Made by a program: the position numbers and the translations under genes
Shown: one piece after another, positions 52,895-62,443 of the stretch
Layout of the letters: each line of letters opens with the position of its first letter
How positions within the stretch are numbered: the stretch's first letter is position 1
Origin: Brucella daejeonensis
GTDB taxonomy: Bacteria > Pseudomonadota > Alphaproteobacteria > Rhizobiales > Rhizobiaceae
Assembly (NCBI RefSeq): GCF_014199265.1
Contig: NZ_JACIJG010000006.1
Location: 186,001-250,000 of the forward strand
Direction of reading: 5' to 3'
DNA: 64,000 bases
Notes under the pieces: model-generated
Told to the model about the DNA's origin: nothing
The model's database searches: none
Seen by the model: only the letters and a program-made list of their open reading frames with translations

Positions 52895-54574
52895 ATGAAG
52901 ACGAATGGCGCGACCGCGACCAATCCGCTGGGCTTCGTTGCGGTCGGCGGACTGGCATTCATCGTTGCAGTGCCGTTTGTCTTCATCGTGCTGCAGGCGA
53001 TCTTTCCGCAACTGGGACGAGGTTCGCTGGCCGAACCTTTCCTGCATCTTTCCACGCTGTTCGAGGACCCGAAACTCCTGCGCATGAGCGGCAATACCGT
53101 GCTGCTCGGCCTCGCCGTGGTGGCGCTTTCCGCCCTCATCGCCGTTCCTCTCGCCGTCTTCCGGGCGCTCTACCGGGTTCCATTCGCCGTGCTTTGGGAC
53201 GTGCTCATGCTCGTGCCGTTCATGATCCCGCCCTATATCGCCACGCTCGGATGGATCATGACCCTGCAACCGCGCGGCTATCTCGAACAGCTCGGCGGGT
53301 TCAATCTGGCATCGTTCCTGTTCTCGGTGCCGGGCATGAGCTTCATCATGGCGCTGAACACTTTTCCGCTGGTCTATTTCGCGGTATCGCGAACGATCGA
53401 AGCGGTCGGCGCCCGCTATTCCGACGTCGGGCGCGTGTTCGGGGCTTCACCCTGGCGCTCCTTCTTCCGCATCACCCTGCCGCTGGCGACGCCGGGCCTT
53501 GCCGCAAGCCTTCTACTGGTCTTTGCCGCAGCCATCGAGGAATATGGCACGCCCGCCGCTCTTGGTCGACGTTCCGGTTTCGAGGTTCTGGTAACGGAAA
53601 TCGACCTGCGCATTTCCGACTGGCCCATCGACCTTGCGGGAGCAGCCGTCTTTTCGCTGGCTCTCGTCTGCCTCTCGCTTGCGGCCTTTCTGGTCCAGCG
53701 CTGGATTCTGACGCGCCGTTCCTATGCAACGACGGGCGGCAAGCCGCAGGCCAAGGACAAGCGCCCGCTTGGAGCCATGACCGTTCCGGTGGTCACGCTT
53801 TTTGCCATCGTGGCCTTTGCCGCGACCGGCGTTCCGCTGCTTGCCATTCTGGCCACGGCGCTGTCGAAAACCGTTTCCGGCGGGCTGGTGCCTTCGAATC
53901 TCGGCTTCGGCAATTTTGCGGCCATTGCCGATGACAGCGCGGGCGGTATGCGCGCACTGATCAACAGCCTGTCGCTCGGCGTCGCAAGCGCCCTCGTGAC
54001 CGGTGTCCTTGGCGCAATCGCCGCCTATGCGGTGGTGAAAATGCGGTTTCGCGGCCGTTTCTGGCTCGATCTTCTGACCGTCCTGCCCAATGCGCTCCCC
54101 GGTGTCGTCGTGGCTGTCGGCCTTATTCTGGCCTGGAACCAACCGGCCCTGCCCGTCTCGCCCTACAATACGCCATTGATCCTGCTGCTTGCCTATTGCT
54201 GCATTCTTCTGCCGCAGCCGATCCGTTATGCAACAGCAGCCTTTCATCAGATCGGCGATAATCTGGAAGCGGCTGCGCGGGTATGCGGAGCCAGCAGTTT
54301 CACGGCTTTTCGCCGCATTATGTTACCGCTGATCGCGCCGAGCCTCGTCACCGCCATGCTGCTGGTCTTTGCGGTCGCCACGCGCGAACTGGTCGCTTCC
54401 ATTCTGGTCGCTCCGGTTGGAATGCAGACCATCTCGATCTTCATCTGGCGTCAGTTCGAACAGGGATCGGTCGGCCTCGGCATGGCAATGGCATTCATCG
54501 CCATCGTGATCACGACGCTTCTGCCGCTTATCCTGATGGGACTGTTGAAACGTTCCGGCCTCGTGAAAATCTGA
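52895..54574 (+). CDS. Fused ABC transporter permease (FbpB-like)
   Basis: Start ATG 52895 gives 559 residues with about 12 membrane helices in two homologous halves and two EAA-like loops (A-S-P-W-R-S-F-F-R-I-T-L near 190; A-S-S-F-T-A-F-R-R-I-M-L near 470), so it is a fused pair as in FbpB/AfuB. It ends one base inside the terminator region. Confidence 0.88.
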   Translation: MKTNGATATNPLGFVAVGGLAFIVAVPFVFIVLQAIFPQLGRGSLAEPFLHLSTLFEDPKLLRMSGNTVLLGLAVVALSALIAVPLAVFRALYRVPFAVLWDVLMLVPFMIPPYIATLGWIMTLQPRGYLEQLGGFNLASFLFSVPGMSFIMALNTFPLVYFAVSRTIEAVGARYSDVGRVFGASPWRSFFRITLPLATPGLAASLLLVFAAAIEEYGTPAALGRRSGFEVLVTEIDLRISDWPIDLAGAAVFSLALVCLSLAAFLVQRWILTRRSYATTGGKPQAKDKRPLGAMTVPVVTLFAIVAFAATGVPLLAILATALSKTVSGGLVPSNLGFGNFAAIADDSAGGMRALINSLSLGVASALVTGVLGAIAAYAVVKMRFRGRFWLDLLTVLPNALPGVVVAVGLILAWNQPALPVSPYNTPLILLLAYCCILLPQPIRYATAAFHQIGDNLEAAARVCGASSFTAFRRIMLPLIAPSLVTAMLLVFAVATRELVASILVAPVGMQTISIFIWRQFEQGSVGLGMAMAFIAIVITTLLPLILMGLLKRSGLVKI

Positions 54575-54607
54575 AAAATGCCGCAGCGCCCGGAAGCGCC
54601 GCGGCAT
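54574..54607 (-). terminator. Bidirectional-type terminator between transport and ribitol operons
   Basis: ATGCCGC (54578-54584) pairs with GCGGCAT (54601-54607), with inner GCGC pairs. On the minus strand the A-run at 54574-54578 reads as UUUUU, so it ends the kinase operon; it also lies just after the plus-strand permease. Confidence 0.75.
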
Positions 54608-54612
54608 GGTCT

Positions 54613-56217
54613 TTACATGGTGCGGATTTTACGGGCTGTCGCCTGCAAAAGCTCGAACGCCGCGAAACGGCGATCATGCCATTTCACCCGTCCTGCATCG
54701 GGCCGGTTGACCGCGCCCAGTTCCGACATGGCATGCATGGCGGAGCCAAGATCTGGATAGGCCCCGCCCGCAACCGCGCCAAGCATGGCCGAGCCGAGCA
54801 GAACCGGTTCCGGCGATGTGGATGCAGCAATGACGAGGCCAGTCGTATCGGCCAGCACCTGACGAACCAGATCGGATCGTGCCGCGCCGCCACTGACGAC
54901 AATAACGGCGGTCACGATGCCTTTGGCCTTTTGCGCCTCGACGATTTGCCGCGCTCCATAACCCAGACCGCACAATCCGGCGAGATAAAGCCCAGTCAGA
55001 CTGTCGATACCCGCATCAAGATCAAGCCCGGCAATGATGGCGCGGGCGTCCGGGTCGGCGAAGGGTGCGCGATTGCCTAGGAATTCCGGCACGACATGAA
55101 TGCCGCCGACGATTTCCGCCGTTTTCGCTGCGCCGCCGCGCGCCTCAACTTGCCACGCCAGACTGTCGGCCAGCCCCTTGCCTTCCGCCGCCGCCTGTCT
55201 TTCGGCTTCGGCTGCGAAGGGATGCATATGAATGAGATGATCGATAGCGGCACCTGCCGCCGACTGTCCGCCCTCGTTGAGCCACAAGCCCGGCACCATG
55301 GCCGAGAAATACGGCCCCCAGACCCCATCCACGAAAACCGGCGTTTCCGTAGTGGTCATGGTGCAGGCCGAAGTGCCGAACACATAGGCCATGCGCGACA
55401 GGACATCGCCTTCGCCCCCGCGCGCGCCAACGGTACCGATGCCGCCCGCATGGGCGTCGATCAGACCGGCGGCAATCGCGATGCCGGGCTTCAGCCCCAG
55501 TTCCGCCGCCGCTTCCGTGCTCAAAGTTCCGAGCTTTTCACCGCCCGCGCATACGTCGGTGCCGACGCGCTGGAAACCTTCGTCCGCCAGTTGCCCCAGA
55601 CCGACTGCACGAAAATAGACATCATCCCAGCGTTTTTCATGGCTGAGATAGGTCCATTTGCAAGTAACCGTGCAAGCCGAGCGGGCTAGCGAGCCACAGG
55701 ATTTCCAGGTGAGAAAATCCGTCAGGTCAAAAAACTGCCAGGCGGCGGCAAAGGTTTCCGGCTTGTTTTCCTTCAGCCACAAGAGTTTGGGCGTTTCCAT
55801 TTCCGGTGAAATGGTGCCGCCGACATAGGCCAGCACCTTCGCGCCGGTCGCATTGATACGCTCTGCCTGATCGGTGGCGCGGTGGTCCATCCAGACAATG
55901 ATGTCGCGCTGCGGATCATTCGACGGGCCGACCGCGAGCGGCGTGCCGCCATCGCCCAGCACAACCAGCGAACAGGTGGCGTCATAGCCGATACCGGCCA
56001 CGAGAGCCGGATCAATACCGGCCGTCGCCACCGCCTCGCGCACACTTTCGCACACGGCCTGCCAGATATTGCCGCTCGACTGCTCGACAATGCCGCCAGC
56101 CGCGTGCCACATCGCAATATCGCGCTTGGCCGAGGCCAGCATCGCGCCTTTCGCGTCGAACACTCCGGCACGGGCACTGCCGGTGCCGACATCGACGCCG
56201 AGATAATAGCTGGTCAT
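54613..56217 (-). CDS. FGGY-family pentulose kinase (D-ribulokinase-like)
   Basis: Start ATG at 56217 (a start four codons earlier, 56229, directly follows the SDR stop). The 534-residue protein has the FGGY layout: G-V-D-V-G-T-G-S-A-R-A-G-V at the N-terminus, D-A-H-A-G-G-I-G near 250 and G-G-A-A-R-S-D-L near 415. The V-G-T-G-S-A-R-A-G-V N-terminus is characteristic of D-ribulokinases. With the ribitol dehydrogenase-like SDR just before it, it would phosphorylate D-ribulose to ribulose 5-phosphate, completing ribitol entry into the pentose phosphate pathway. Confidence 0.88.
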   Translation of the reverse strand: MTSYYLGVDVGTGSARAGVFDAKGAMLASAKRDIAMWHAAGGIVEQSSGNIWQAVCESVREAVATAGIDPALVAGIGYDATCSLVVLGDGGTPLAVGPSNDPQRDIIVWMDHRATDQAERINATGAKVLAYVGGTISPEMETPKLLWLKENKPETFAAAWQFFDLTDFLTWKSCGSLARSACTVTCKWTYLSHEKRWDDVYFRAVGLGQLADEGFQRVGTDVCAGGEKLGTLSTEAAAELGLKPGIAIAAGLIDAHAGGIGTVGARGGEGDVLSRMAYVFGTSACTMTTTETPVFVDGVWGPYFSAMVPGLWLNEGGQSAAGAAIDHLIHMHPFAAEAERQAAAEGKGLADSLAWQVEARGGAAKTAEIVGGIHVVPEFLGNRAPFADPDARAIIAGLDLDAGIDSLTGLYLAGLCGLGYGARQIVEAQKAKGIVTAVIVVSGGAARSDLVRQVLADTTGLVIAASTSPEPVLLGSAMLGAVAGGAYPDLGSAMHAMSELGAVNRPDAGRVKWHDRRFAAFELLQATARKIRTM

Positions 56218-56229
56218 CGTCGCTCTCAT

Positions 56230-56958
56230 TTACAGATCGAGGCTCTGGGGCAAGATAACGAGGTCGCGAATGGTGATGTTGCGCGGGCGCGTCAGCATGA
56301 ACATCACCGATTCCGCCACTTCACTTGGCTGCATCAGGCTGCCTGCTGCGAGCGCTTCATCGAGCTTGGCCTTGGGCCAGTCGCTGATGAGCGCGGTCAC
56401 GACCGGACCGGGCAGAACACCGCCGACGCGGATGCCATGCGGCGCGACCTGACGACGAACCGTGTGCACGAAAGCCTGTACGGCATGTTTGGACGCCGTG
56501 TAGATCGGCTCCCAGATCACCGGCACCACGCCCGCGACCGAACTGGTCATGATGATATCGCCGGTCTTGCGCTCCATCATATGCGGCAGCACGGCATGAA
56601 TGGTACGGAAAGCTGCGTTGATATTGAGGTTCAACATGCGATCCCAAGCATCCGGGTCACCTTCCCACAACGGGCCGCCGATATAAGCACCCGCATTGGC
56701 ATGGAAAATATCAAGCTGACCCGCCTGTTCGAGAATCTGCGGCATCATGGTGGCGACCGATGCCGGATCGAGCAGGTTGATAACGAGCGGCTTTGCCTTG
56801 TCGCCAAGCTCGGCGCATTTTTCTTTCAGTGCCTTCTCGTCACGATCGACGAGGAACACCGTCATGCCCGCTTCAACCATATGCTTTGCGCATTCGAAGC
56901 CGATGCCTGACGCCGCGCCCGTGACGGCGGCGACCTTTCCGGTGAGATCCTGAGCCAT
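56230..56958 (-). CDS. Short-chain dehydrogenase, ribitol 2-dehydrogenase-like
   Basis: The 242-residue classical SDR has the NAD site T-G-A-A-S-G-I-G near residue 14, N-A-G at 89-91, and catalytic S-S near 137, Tyr in Y-T-A-S-K. Length and N-terminal sequence are close to ribitol 2-dehydrogenase (about 248 residues), which oxidises ribitol to D-ribulose. It sits between kinase and transporter genes, supporting a polyol dehydrogenase role. Specificity for ribitol rather than another pentitol is inferred. Confidence 0.82.
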   Translation of the reverse strand: MAQDLTGKVAAVTGAASGIGFECAKHMVEAGMTVFLVDRDEKALKEKCAELGDKAKPLVINLLDPASVATMMPQILEQAGQLDIFHANAGAYIGGPLWEGDPDAWDRMLNLNINAAFRTIHAVLPHMMERKTGDIIMTSSVAGVVPVIWEPIYTASKHAVQAFVHTVRRQVAPHGIRVGGVLPGPVVTALISDWPKAKLDEALAAGSLMQPSEVAESVMFMLTRPRNITIRDLVILPQSLDL

Positions 56959-56976
56959 TCTATAGTCCTTTGAAAT

Positions 56977-58221
56977 TTAAGCGCGACCGTGCGACTGGCG
57001 CGAGCGGCGTGCAAGGGAATCGACAATGACGGCAATCGCCAACACGGCGCCCGTGATCATGTAGCGGAGCGACGACGACAGATCGAGAAGCGTCAGGCCG
57101 CTGGCAATCGACTGGATGACGATGATGCCAAGAAGCGCCGACCATGCGCTGCCGCGACCACCAAACAGGCTGGTGCCGCCGATGACCGCCGCCGCAATGG
57201 CGTTGAGATTGACATCGCCCGTGCCGGCCTGCTGGCTGGAGGACGCCAGTCGCGACGCGGCCAGAATGCCGCCGGACGCCGCCAGAACCGAACAGGTCAC
57301 GAAGGCCGAAATATAGACGAAGGTGACATTGATACCAGCGCGCCGTGCTGCTTCACGATTGCCGCCGACCGCCTGCATGGAACGGCCCCAGCGGGTGCGG
57401 GTCAGCGCATAATTCATCGCGATGACCAGCGCCACGAACAGGCCGAACATCCACGGCACGCCACGCGACTGGTTGAGATAGAACACCGCGCCGCCCGCTA
57501 TCAAAGTGATGACGATGGCCTTGAAGGCGATACCGGCGCTGGAGGGAGCCGAAAGTCCCGCCTCGCGACGGCGCTGGGCCGAGCGAAAGCCGGACAGGAA
57601 GATCACAAGCCCTGCAACAAGCGCCAGCGCATAGGAAATCGGGCGCGGCATGACCAGCAACTGCCCGAAGCTGACGAGCCACGAGCCATAAGGCAGGTTG
57701 ATCGAGCCGGTATTGCCAAGGAGATAAAGCTGAAGCCCGAGAGCGGCCAGCAGACCGGCCAGCGTCGAGACGAAACTCGGCATGCTGAAGCGGTTATAGA
57801 GGAAGGCGTAGAGCAGGCCGATGGCAGCGCCTGCGCACAGCGCGGCCAGAATGGCGAACGCCACCGGCCAGCCATTATTGACCCACAACACGCCAACGAT
57901 GGCCGAGGCCAGGCCACTGACAGACCCGACCGACAGATCGATTTCGCCCAGCATCAGGATGCAGACGATACCAAGCGAGATCACGCCGATGGTCGAGCAG
58001 TCGAACAGGAGATTGACCAGATTATTGCTCGACAGAAAGACCGGGTTCAGGGTCTGGAACACGGTCCAGATGATGACGAGGCCGACAATGACCGGCAGCG
58101 AACCAAGGTCGCCGGAACGAACGCGGTCGAAGAAGCCGCGCAACGCGCCCGACACGCCTTCATCATGGCGCACGCGCGCATCCTGCCTGTCCAGAGGGGT
58201 CTTTCCAGTTGCCTTGTTCAT
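56977..58221 (-). CDS. Sugar ABC transporter permease (RbsC/XylH-like)
   Basis: The 414-residue protein has about ten membrane helices and family signatures G-V-I-S-L-G-I-V-C-I-L-M, G-E-I-D-L-S-V-G-S-V-S-G and R-T-R-W-G-R-S-M-Q-A-V-G-G-N. At over 400 residues it is of XylH rather than RbsC length. Its start overlaps the ATPase stop by one base. Confidence 0.92.
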   Translation of the reverse strand: MNKATGKTPLDRQDARVRHDEGVSGALRGFFDRVRSGDLGSLPVIVGLVIIWTVFQTLNPVFLSSNNLVNLLFDCSTIGVISLGIVCILMLGEIDLSVGSVSGLASAIVGVLWVNNGWPVAFAILAALCAGAAIGLLYAFLYNRFSMPSFVSTLAGLLAALGLQLYLLGNTGSINLPYGSWLVSFGQLLVMPRPISYALALVAGLVIFLSGFRSAQRRREAGLSAPSSAGIAFKAIVITLIAGGAVFYLNQSRGVPWMFGLFVALVIAMNYALTRTRWGRSMQAVGGNREAARRAGINVTFVYISAFVTCSVLAASGGILAASRLASSSQQAGTGDVNLNAIAAAVIGGTSLFGGRGSAWSALLGIIVIQSIASGLTLLDLSSSLRYMITGAVLAIAVIVDSLARRSRQSHGRA

Positions 58222-59042
58222 TATGCCTCTCCCCGGTCAGCGGCGTCGTGCTGCGCCTGACGCCGTTCGGCGCGGCGGGAAACGGAATTGCTTGTAGCGC
58301 CGGTAATCGCGGCGACCAGTTCCTCATTCGATGAATCGGGATAGAAAACACCGTTGTTGCGGCCAAGACGCAGGACCACGATACGGTCGGCGACAGCGCG
58401 CACATCTTCCATATTATGGCTGATCATCAACACGCCAAGACCGCGATCACGGACGCGCTCGATGAGATCCAGCACTTCCGCTGTCTGCGCCACACCGAGC
58501 GCCGCAGTCGGCTCGTCAAGCATGATGAGCTTTGGATCAAGCAGCAGCGAGCGCGAAATCGCCACCGTCTGGCGTTGACCGCCCGAAAGCGACGCCACCG
58601 GCTCGCGCACGCTTGGAATGCGGGCGGAAAGCTCGTTCAGAAGCTTCCAGGCCTTGATTTCCATCGACACTTCATCGAGGCGATAGGGACTTAGTTCGCG
58701 ACCCAGAAAAATATTGGCGACAACATCGAGATTCTCGCACAGCGCCAGATCCTGAAAGACCGTCGCAATGCCAAGATCGAGCGCAACGCCCGGCGAGGAC
58801 AATACCACCTTCTCGCCGTTGAATTCGATTGTGCCCTCTGTCGGCTGGTGCACACCGGCCAGCGTCTTGATCAGCGTCGATTTTCCCGCGCCATTGTCGC
58901 CCACCAGAGCCACAACTTCGCCCGGATAAACCTCCAGATCGATATCGGTCAGCGCCGAAACAGCGCCAAAATTCTTGGAAATACCGCTCAACCGCAGCAC
59001 CGGCTGCCGCGACGGTGCGGCTGCATTGTTTTCCTGGGACAT
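58221..59042 (-). CDS. Sugar ABC transporter ATPase (single domain)
   Basis: Start ATG at 59040-59042, with GGGG upstream, gives 273 residues. Walker A G-D-N-G-A-G-K-S-T, signature L-S-G-G-Q-R-Q-T and Walker B M-L-D-E-P-T-A-A-L are present. Only one nucleotide-binding domain is encoded, unlike RbsA; this single-domain class is common in rhizobial pentose/polyol importers. Confidence 0.92.
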   Translation of the reverse strand: MSQENNAAAPSRQPVLRLSGISKNFGAVSALTDIDLEVYPGEVVALVGDNGAGKSTLIKTLAGVHQPTEGTIEFNGEKVVLSSPGVALDLGIATVFQDLALCENLDVVANIFLGRELSPYRLDEVSMEIKAWKLLNELSARIPSVREPVASLSGGQRQTVAISRSLLLDPKLIMLDEPTAALGVAQTAEVLDLIERVRDRGLGVLMISHNMEDVRAVADRIVVLRLGRNNGVFYPDSSNEELVAAITGATSNSVSRRAERRQAQHDAADRGEA

Positions 59043-59084
59043 GATCTCACTTTCCCCAGCCTGTCGCACGGCAGGCCATTGCGT

Positions 59085-59112
59085 ATGCCCGGTCGAAGAA
59101 CCGACCGGGCAT
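59085..59112 (-). promoter_or_regulatory. Strong hairpin between binding-protein and ATPase genes
   Basis: ATGCCCGGTCG-AAGAAC-CGACCGGGCAT is a perfect 11-bp stem with 6-base loop, eight bases beyond the binding-protein stop. As with the amino-acid transporter (47405-47427), it likely protects the binding-protein transcript and lowers downstream expression. Confidence 0.7.
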
Positions 59113-59120
59113 ATCGTTAC

Positions 59121-60185
59121 TTAGTTGGTGATGCCAAGCTTCTTGCAGCCTTCGGCATAGCGATCGACGCACAGCGTTGCAGCGGGAACGATGTTCTTGT
59201 CGGTGATTTCGGCCTTCAGGTTTTCAGCCGTGACAACCGCCGGAACGAAAAGCTTCGACGGCGTGTTGTAAAGCGTGGCTTCCGCCTTCGGCTTTTCGCC
59301 GTTGAGCAACTGGGCGGCAACACGCGCGGCTTCCGACGCAACGATTTCCGACGGCTTGTTGATGGTGTTGTACTGGTCGCCCGAAATGATGAGCTGAAGC
59401 GCGGCGATAGTCGCGTCATTGCCGGTAACCGGCGGCAACGGATCGACGCCTGCGGCCTTCATCGCGGCAATCGCACCGCCAGCCGTGCCGTCATTGGCGG
59501 CGACGATGCCGACAATCTGGTCGTTGAAGCGGGTGATCTGGCCGCTCGCCCATTGCTGTGCCTTGCTCGGCGCCCATTCCGGCGTGTCAAATTCGGCCAG
59601 CGTCTTGTAGCCGCTATCCTTCAGACCGGCATGAATGCCGTTCTTGATAAGACCGGCGGCGGCATCGGTCGGCGAACCGTTGATCTGCAGCACACCGCCC
59701 TTGTCGGTTGGAACACCCTTGTCCTTCAGGTGCTTGACGAGCGATTCGGCAATCGATTTGCCAATGGCTTCATTGTCGAACGAAACGTAGAAATCCGACG
59801 TCGCATCCGGGATCGGACGGTCATAGGCAATGACCTTGATGTCCTGCGACTGGGCAAGCTTGACCAGCGAAGCGGCGGCTGCCGTATCCACAGCGTCGAG
59901 CACGATCACCTTCGCGCCCTGCGAGATCACCGAGTTGAACTGCTGCTGCTGCTTGGTCGCGTCACCGTCGGCGTTGAGATAAAGCACCTTGCAGCTTTCG
60001 CAGAGCTTCTTCATCTCGGCCGCGAAACCCGGATAATCGCGTTCTTCATAGCGTGTGGAAGCCTGATCGGGCATCAGAAAGCCGACCACTGCATCCTTTA
60101 CCTCGGCGTGGGCCGTAGTGGCCGCCATCATCAGCACGCCTGCCAGCGCGCCTGTCATCTTCCCAGTCTTTTTCAGTCCCTGCAT
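59121..60185 (-). CDS. Sugar ABC transporter substrate-binding protein (XylF-like)
   Basis: Start ATG at 60183-60185 with GGAGGAG upstream gives 354 residues (a longer frame to 60245 lacks a signal). A Sec signal (cleavage near residue 28 after T-A-H-A) precedes the family 4 periplasmic binding fold: G-F-L-M-P-D-Q-A-S-T-R-Y, Y-D-R-P-I and A-A-N-D-G-T-A-G-G-A. XylF-like binding proteins bind pentoses; in this cluster the likely ligand is a pentitol. It is the first gene of the transport operon under the LacI operator. Confidence 0.9.
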   Translation of the reverse strand: MQGLKKTGKMTGALAGVLMMAATTAHAEVKDAVVGFLMPDQASTRYEERDYPGFAAEMKKLCESCKVLYLNADGDATKQQQQFNSVISQGAKVIVLDAVDTAAAASLVKLAQSQDIKVIAYDRPIPDATSDFYVSFDNEAIGKSIAESLVKHLKDKGVPTDKGGVLQINGSPTDAAAGLIKNGIHAGLKDSGYKTLAEFDTPEWAPSKAQQWASGQITRFNDQIVGIVAANDGTAGGAIAAMKAAGVDPLPPVTGNDATIAALQLIISGDQYNTINKPSEIVASEAARVAAQLLNGEKPKAEATLYNTPSKLFVPAVVTAENLKAEITDKNIVPAATLCVDRYAEGCKKLGITN

Positions 60186-60530
60186 GACTCTCCTCCTGAT
60201 GATCGTCGTTATTTTTTGGCATTCGTCGGGGATTTCCACCGGCAAATCTCAGCGTCGAATGTGCCAGATCGACCAGCCCTTCCTTCAAAGGGCCACCCAA
60301 AACCAGCACTGCACGATGCCTCCACCTGCCTGCGCCGCCATCTCCCATCAGGCGGAATCTTTTTCGTCGGACGATCAAGCCCGACCGGGTCCTCGCATAA
60401 TCCGATACACAACAATTTGCACAATCGATTGTGCACGATGATAATGCGCCAGTGTCGGAAGTCTGTCAACACGATTCAATGGAGACGTTTCATGACAAAA
60501 CGGCGGATGAGCGAATGCGGGACCGGCGAA
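60186..60530. promoter_or_regulatory. Promoter/operator region of the ribitol operon
   Basis: This 345-bp gap contains no gene. It holds the 18-bp LacI palindrome at 60418-60435 and, downstream on the minus strand, TTGTGC-N17-ATTATG, a plausible promoter that overlaps the palindrome. The rest of the leader (60186-60400) shows no obvious further signal. Confidence 0.6.
60418..60435. promoter_or_regulatory. LacI-family operator
   Basis: TGCACAATCGATTGTGCA is a perfect 18-bp palindrome with the central CG pair typical of LacI-family sites. It lies about 230 bp upstream of the binding-protein gene and about 95 bp downstream of the lacI-type gene end, overlapping the presumed promoter. Confidence 0.85.
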
Positions 60531-61586
60531 CTACTTGATATCCTTCAACGCATCGAGCGGTCCAGGGATTGCCGAACGCGGGGCGATCAGTTTCGGCATG
60601 ATCAAATGAAGCTCCGGTTCCGTCACCCGGCGTTCCATCAGATCGAACGCCTTTGCAATCATACCCTCCACGTCCTGTAGGACCGAGATCACGGGGAATG
60701 AAAGAAACGAGGCAAAGGGGTCATAATCGTAGCACCCCACCACCAGATCGTTCAGCGTTTCATCGGGATGCTCGACCATATAGCGCAGCAGGCCCTCAAG
60801 ATTGATCGAGGAGTTGATGAACAACCCGCGCGGCAGATGGCCATGATGTTCGCGATATTCATCGAGCGCGTGCAACGTGTTGGGCGGAGAATAGCCCGTA
60901 TGGAAAACGCAGCCTTCGGGGTCGCCCCCCATAACGGTCTGCTTCACGTGATGAAAGCCGCGGATACGCTGCCTGGTCGATTCATCGTCGCGCCCGCCGA
61001 ACAGGCAAAGCTCTTCGGGACGCAAAGGGTTTTCGCTGCCGAAATATTCGACGATTGCCAGCGTCAGCATCTTGCCGCCCTCGAAATTGTCGGTCGTCAC
61101 CGAAGGTGCTTTCGAGCCGGGCAGATCGATATTCACATGCGGCAGCGCCGCCTTGACGCACAATTCATGCAAACCGTCGGGATCTGTCGCGCCGCAGATG
61201 AAAAGCTCGTCGATGGCATAGGAAATCAGGGTTTCCGCCGTTTCGCGCTCCTCTTCCGGGTCACGGCTTGCACTCACCACGACCGGGCAAAGGCCCCGCG
61301 CGCGCACATGAGCCTCGAAAGTCTGCGCCATTGCGGAAAAGAAGCGGTTGTCGTGGAGTGGAAGCAGCAATCCGACCAGCCCCGAGCGCGAATGGCGCAG
61401 CCCCTGCGCCTGCCGGTTAGCCGTGTAATCATGCTTTGCGGCCAGATCGAGAATGGCCTCCGCCGTTGCCTGACTGATGCGCCTTTTACGCCATGTTCCA
61501 TTCAGCACGGCGCTGACCGTCGAGGGCGAACTTCCCGACAAAACAGATAGATCGTAGATCGTCGCCTTTTTCCGGCTGCCGCGCAT
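60531..61586 (-). CDS. LacI-family transcriptional regulator
   Basis: The 351-residue protein has an N-terminal LacI HTH with hinge (T-I-Y-D-L-S-V-L-S-G-S-S-P-S-T-V-S-A-V-L-N-G) and a periplasmic-binding-protein-like sensor domain. It is on the same strand as, and directly upstream of, the transport operon and almost certainly represses it through the 60418 palindrome, released by a pentitol or pentulose. Confidence 0.9.
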   Translation of the reverse strand: MRGSRKKATIYDLSVLSGSSPSTVSAVLNGTWRKRRISQATAEAILDLAAKHDYTANRQAQGLRHSRSGLVGLLLPLHDNRFFSAMAQTFEAHVRARGLCPVVVSASRDPEEERETAETLISYAIDELFICGATDPDGLHELCVKAALPHVNIDLPGSKAPSVTTDNFEGGKMLTLAIVEYFGSENPLRPEELCLFGGRDDESTRQRIRGFHHVKQTVMGGDPEGCVFHTGYSPPNTLHALDEYREHHGHLPRGLFINSSINLEGLLRYMVEHPDETLNDLVVGCYDYDPFASFLSFPVISVLQDVEGMIAKAFDLMERRVTEPELHLIMPKLIAPRSAIPGPLDALKDIK

Positions 61587-61734
61587 GAAAACCCCTCTCT
61601 GTGATCTTTACGAATAATGGGAGCGCGCGGAAAGGGAAATATGTTTTTCCTGTTCGCGGTCACTCCGGCCTTTGCGATTGTCCGGAAATGCCGCAAGCTG
61701 TTACAATCGATCGTCAACGACAGGGAGGCATGGC

Positions 61735-62376
61735 ATGGCAGACCTGACGCTTACCACCTACGACTGGGTTCCGCAGCCGCCGCGGGGGCATGTTCGCGAC
61801 ATTCGCGTGCGTTGGGCTCTGGAAGAAGCCGGACTGCCCTACCGCGTGAAGAGTACGCCGTTTCACGACCGACAGGCCGATCATTTCGCCCATCAACCGT
61901 TCGGTCAGGTGCCATGGCTCACCGATGGCGACATGACCATCTTCGAAAGCGGAGCTATTTTGCTTCATCTGGGCGAATTGAGTACCCGGCTGATGCCATC
62001 TGACGCGAAGGCGCGCAACAAGGTCATTCAATGGCTTTTCGCGGCGCTTGCTTCGGTCGAGGCGGCAAGCCAGCCCTGGTCTTTCTTCCAGTTCACCGGA
62101 AACGCCGACGAAACACCCATGAGGAAGTTCTTCGATGAATTCCTCGAAGCCCGCCTGAAGCATATGGAAACGGTTCTTGAAGGGCGCGAATGGCTGGTCG
62201 GGACTTTCTCCGTCGCGGACATCCTGATGGCGGATGTGTTGCGCCTTGTAGACCGATTTGGCGGATTGGCGGAATATCCTGCCTGTCATGCTTATGTCGA
62301 GCGGGCGAAAGCGCGGCCTGCATTCGTGAAGGCCTATTCGGATCAGATGGCGCATTTCGCCGCGGCAGACCGATAA
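61735..62376 (+). CDS. Glutathione S-transferase family protein
   Basis: Start ATG 61735 with AGGGAGG upstream gives 213 residues; the frame extends back to 61672. The thioredoxin-like N-terminal domain (F-G-Q-V-P-W-L with the cis-Pro, E-S-G-A-I-L-L-H-L) and helical C-terminal domain with F-S-V-A-D-I-L-M-A-D-V are typical of bacterial GSTs. It is divergent from lacI; role likely general conjugation. Confidence 0.88.
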   Translation: MADLTLTTYDWVPQPPRGHVRDIRVRWALEEAGLPYRVKSTPFHDRQADHFAHQPFGQVPWLTDGDMTIFESGAILLHLGELSTRLMPSDAKARNKVIQWLFAALASVEAASQPWSFFQFTGNADETPMRKFFDEFLEARLKHMETVLEGREWLVGTFSVADILMADVLRLVDRFGGLAEYPACHAYVERAKARPAFVKAYSDQMAHFAAADR

Positions 62377-62443
62377 ATCAGCGATCTCGGAGCCAAGCAA
62401 AAGCGATAGACCCCGACAAAATGGCGACTTTTTGAAACGGCTC

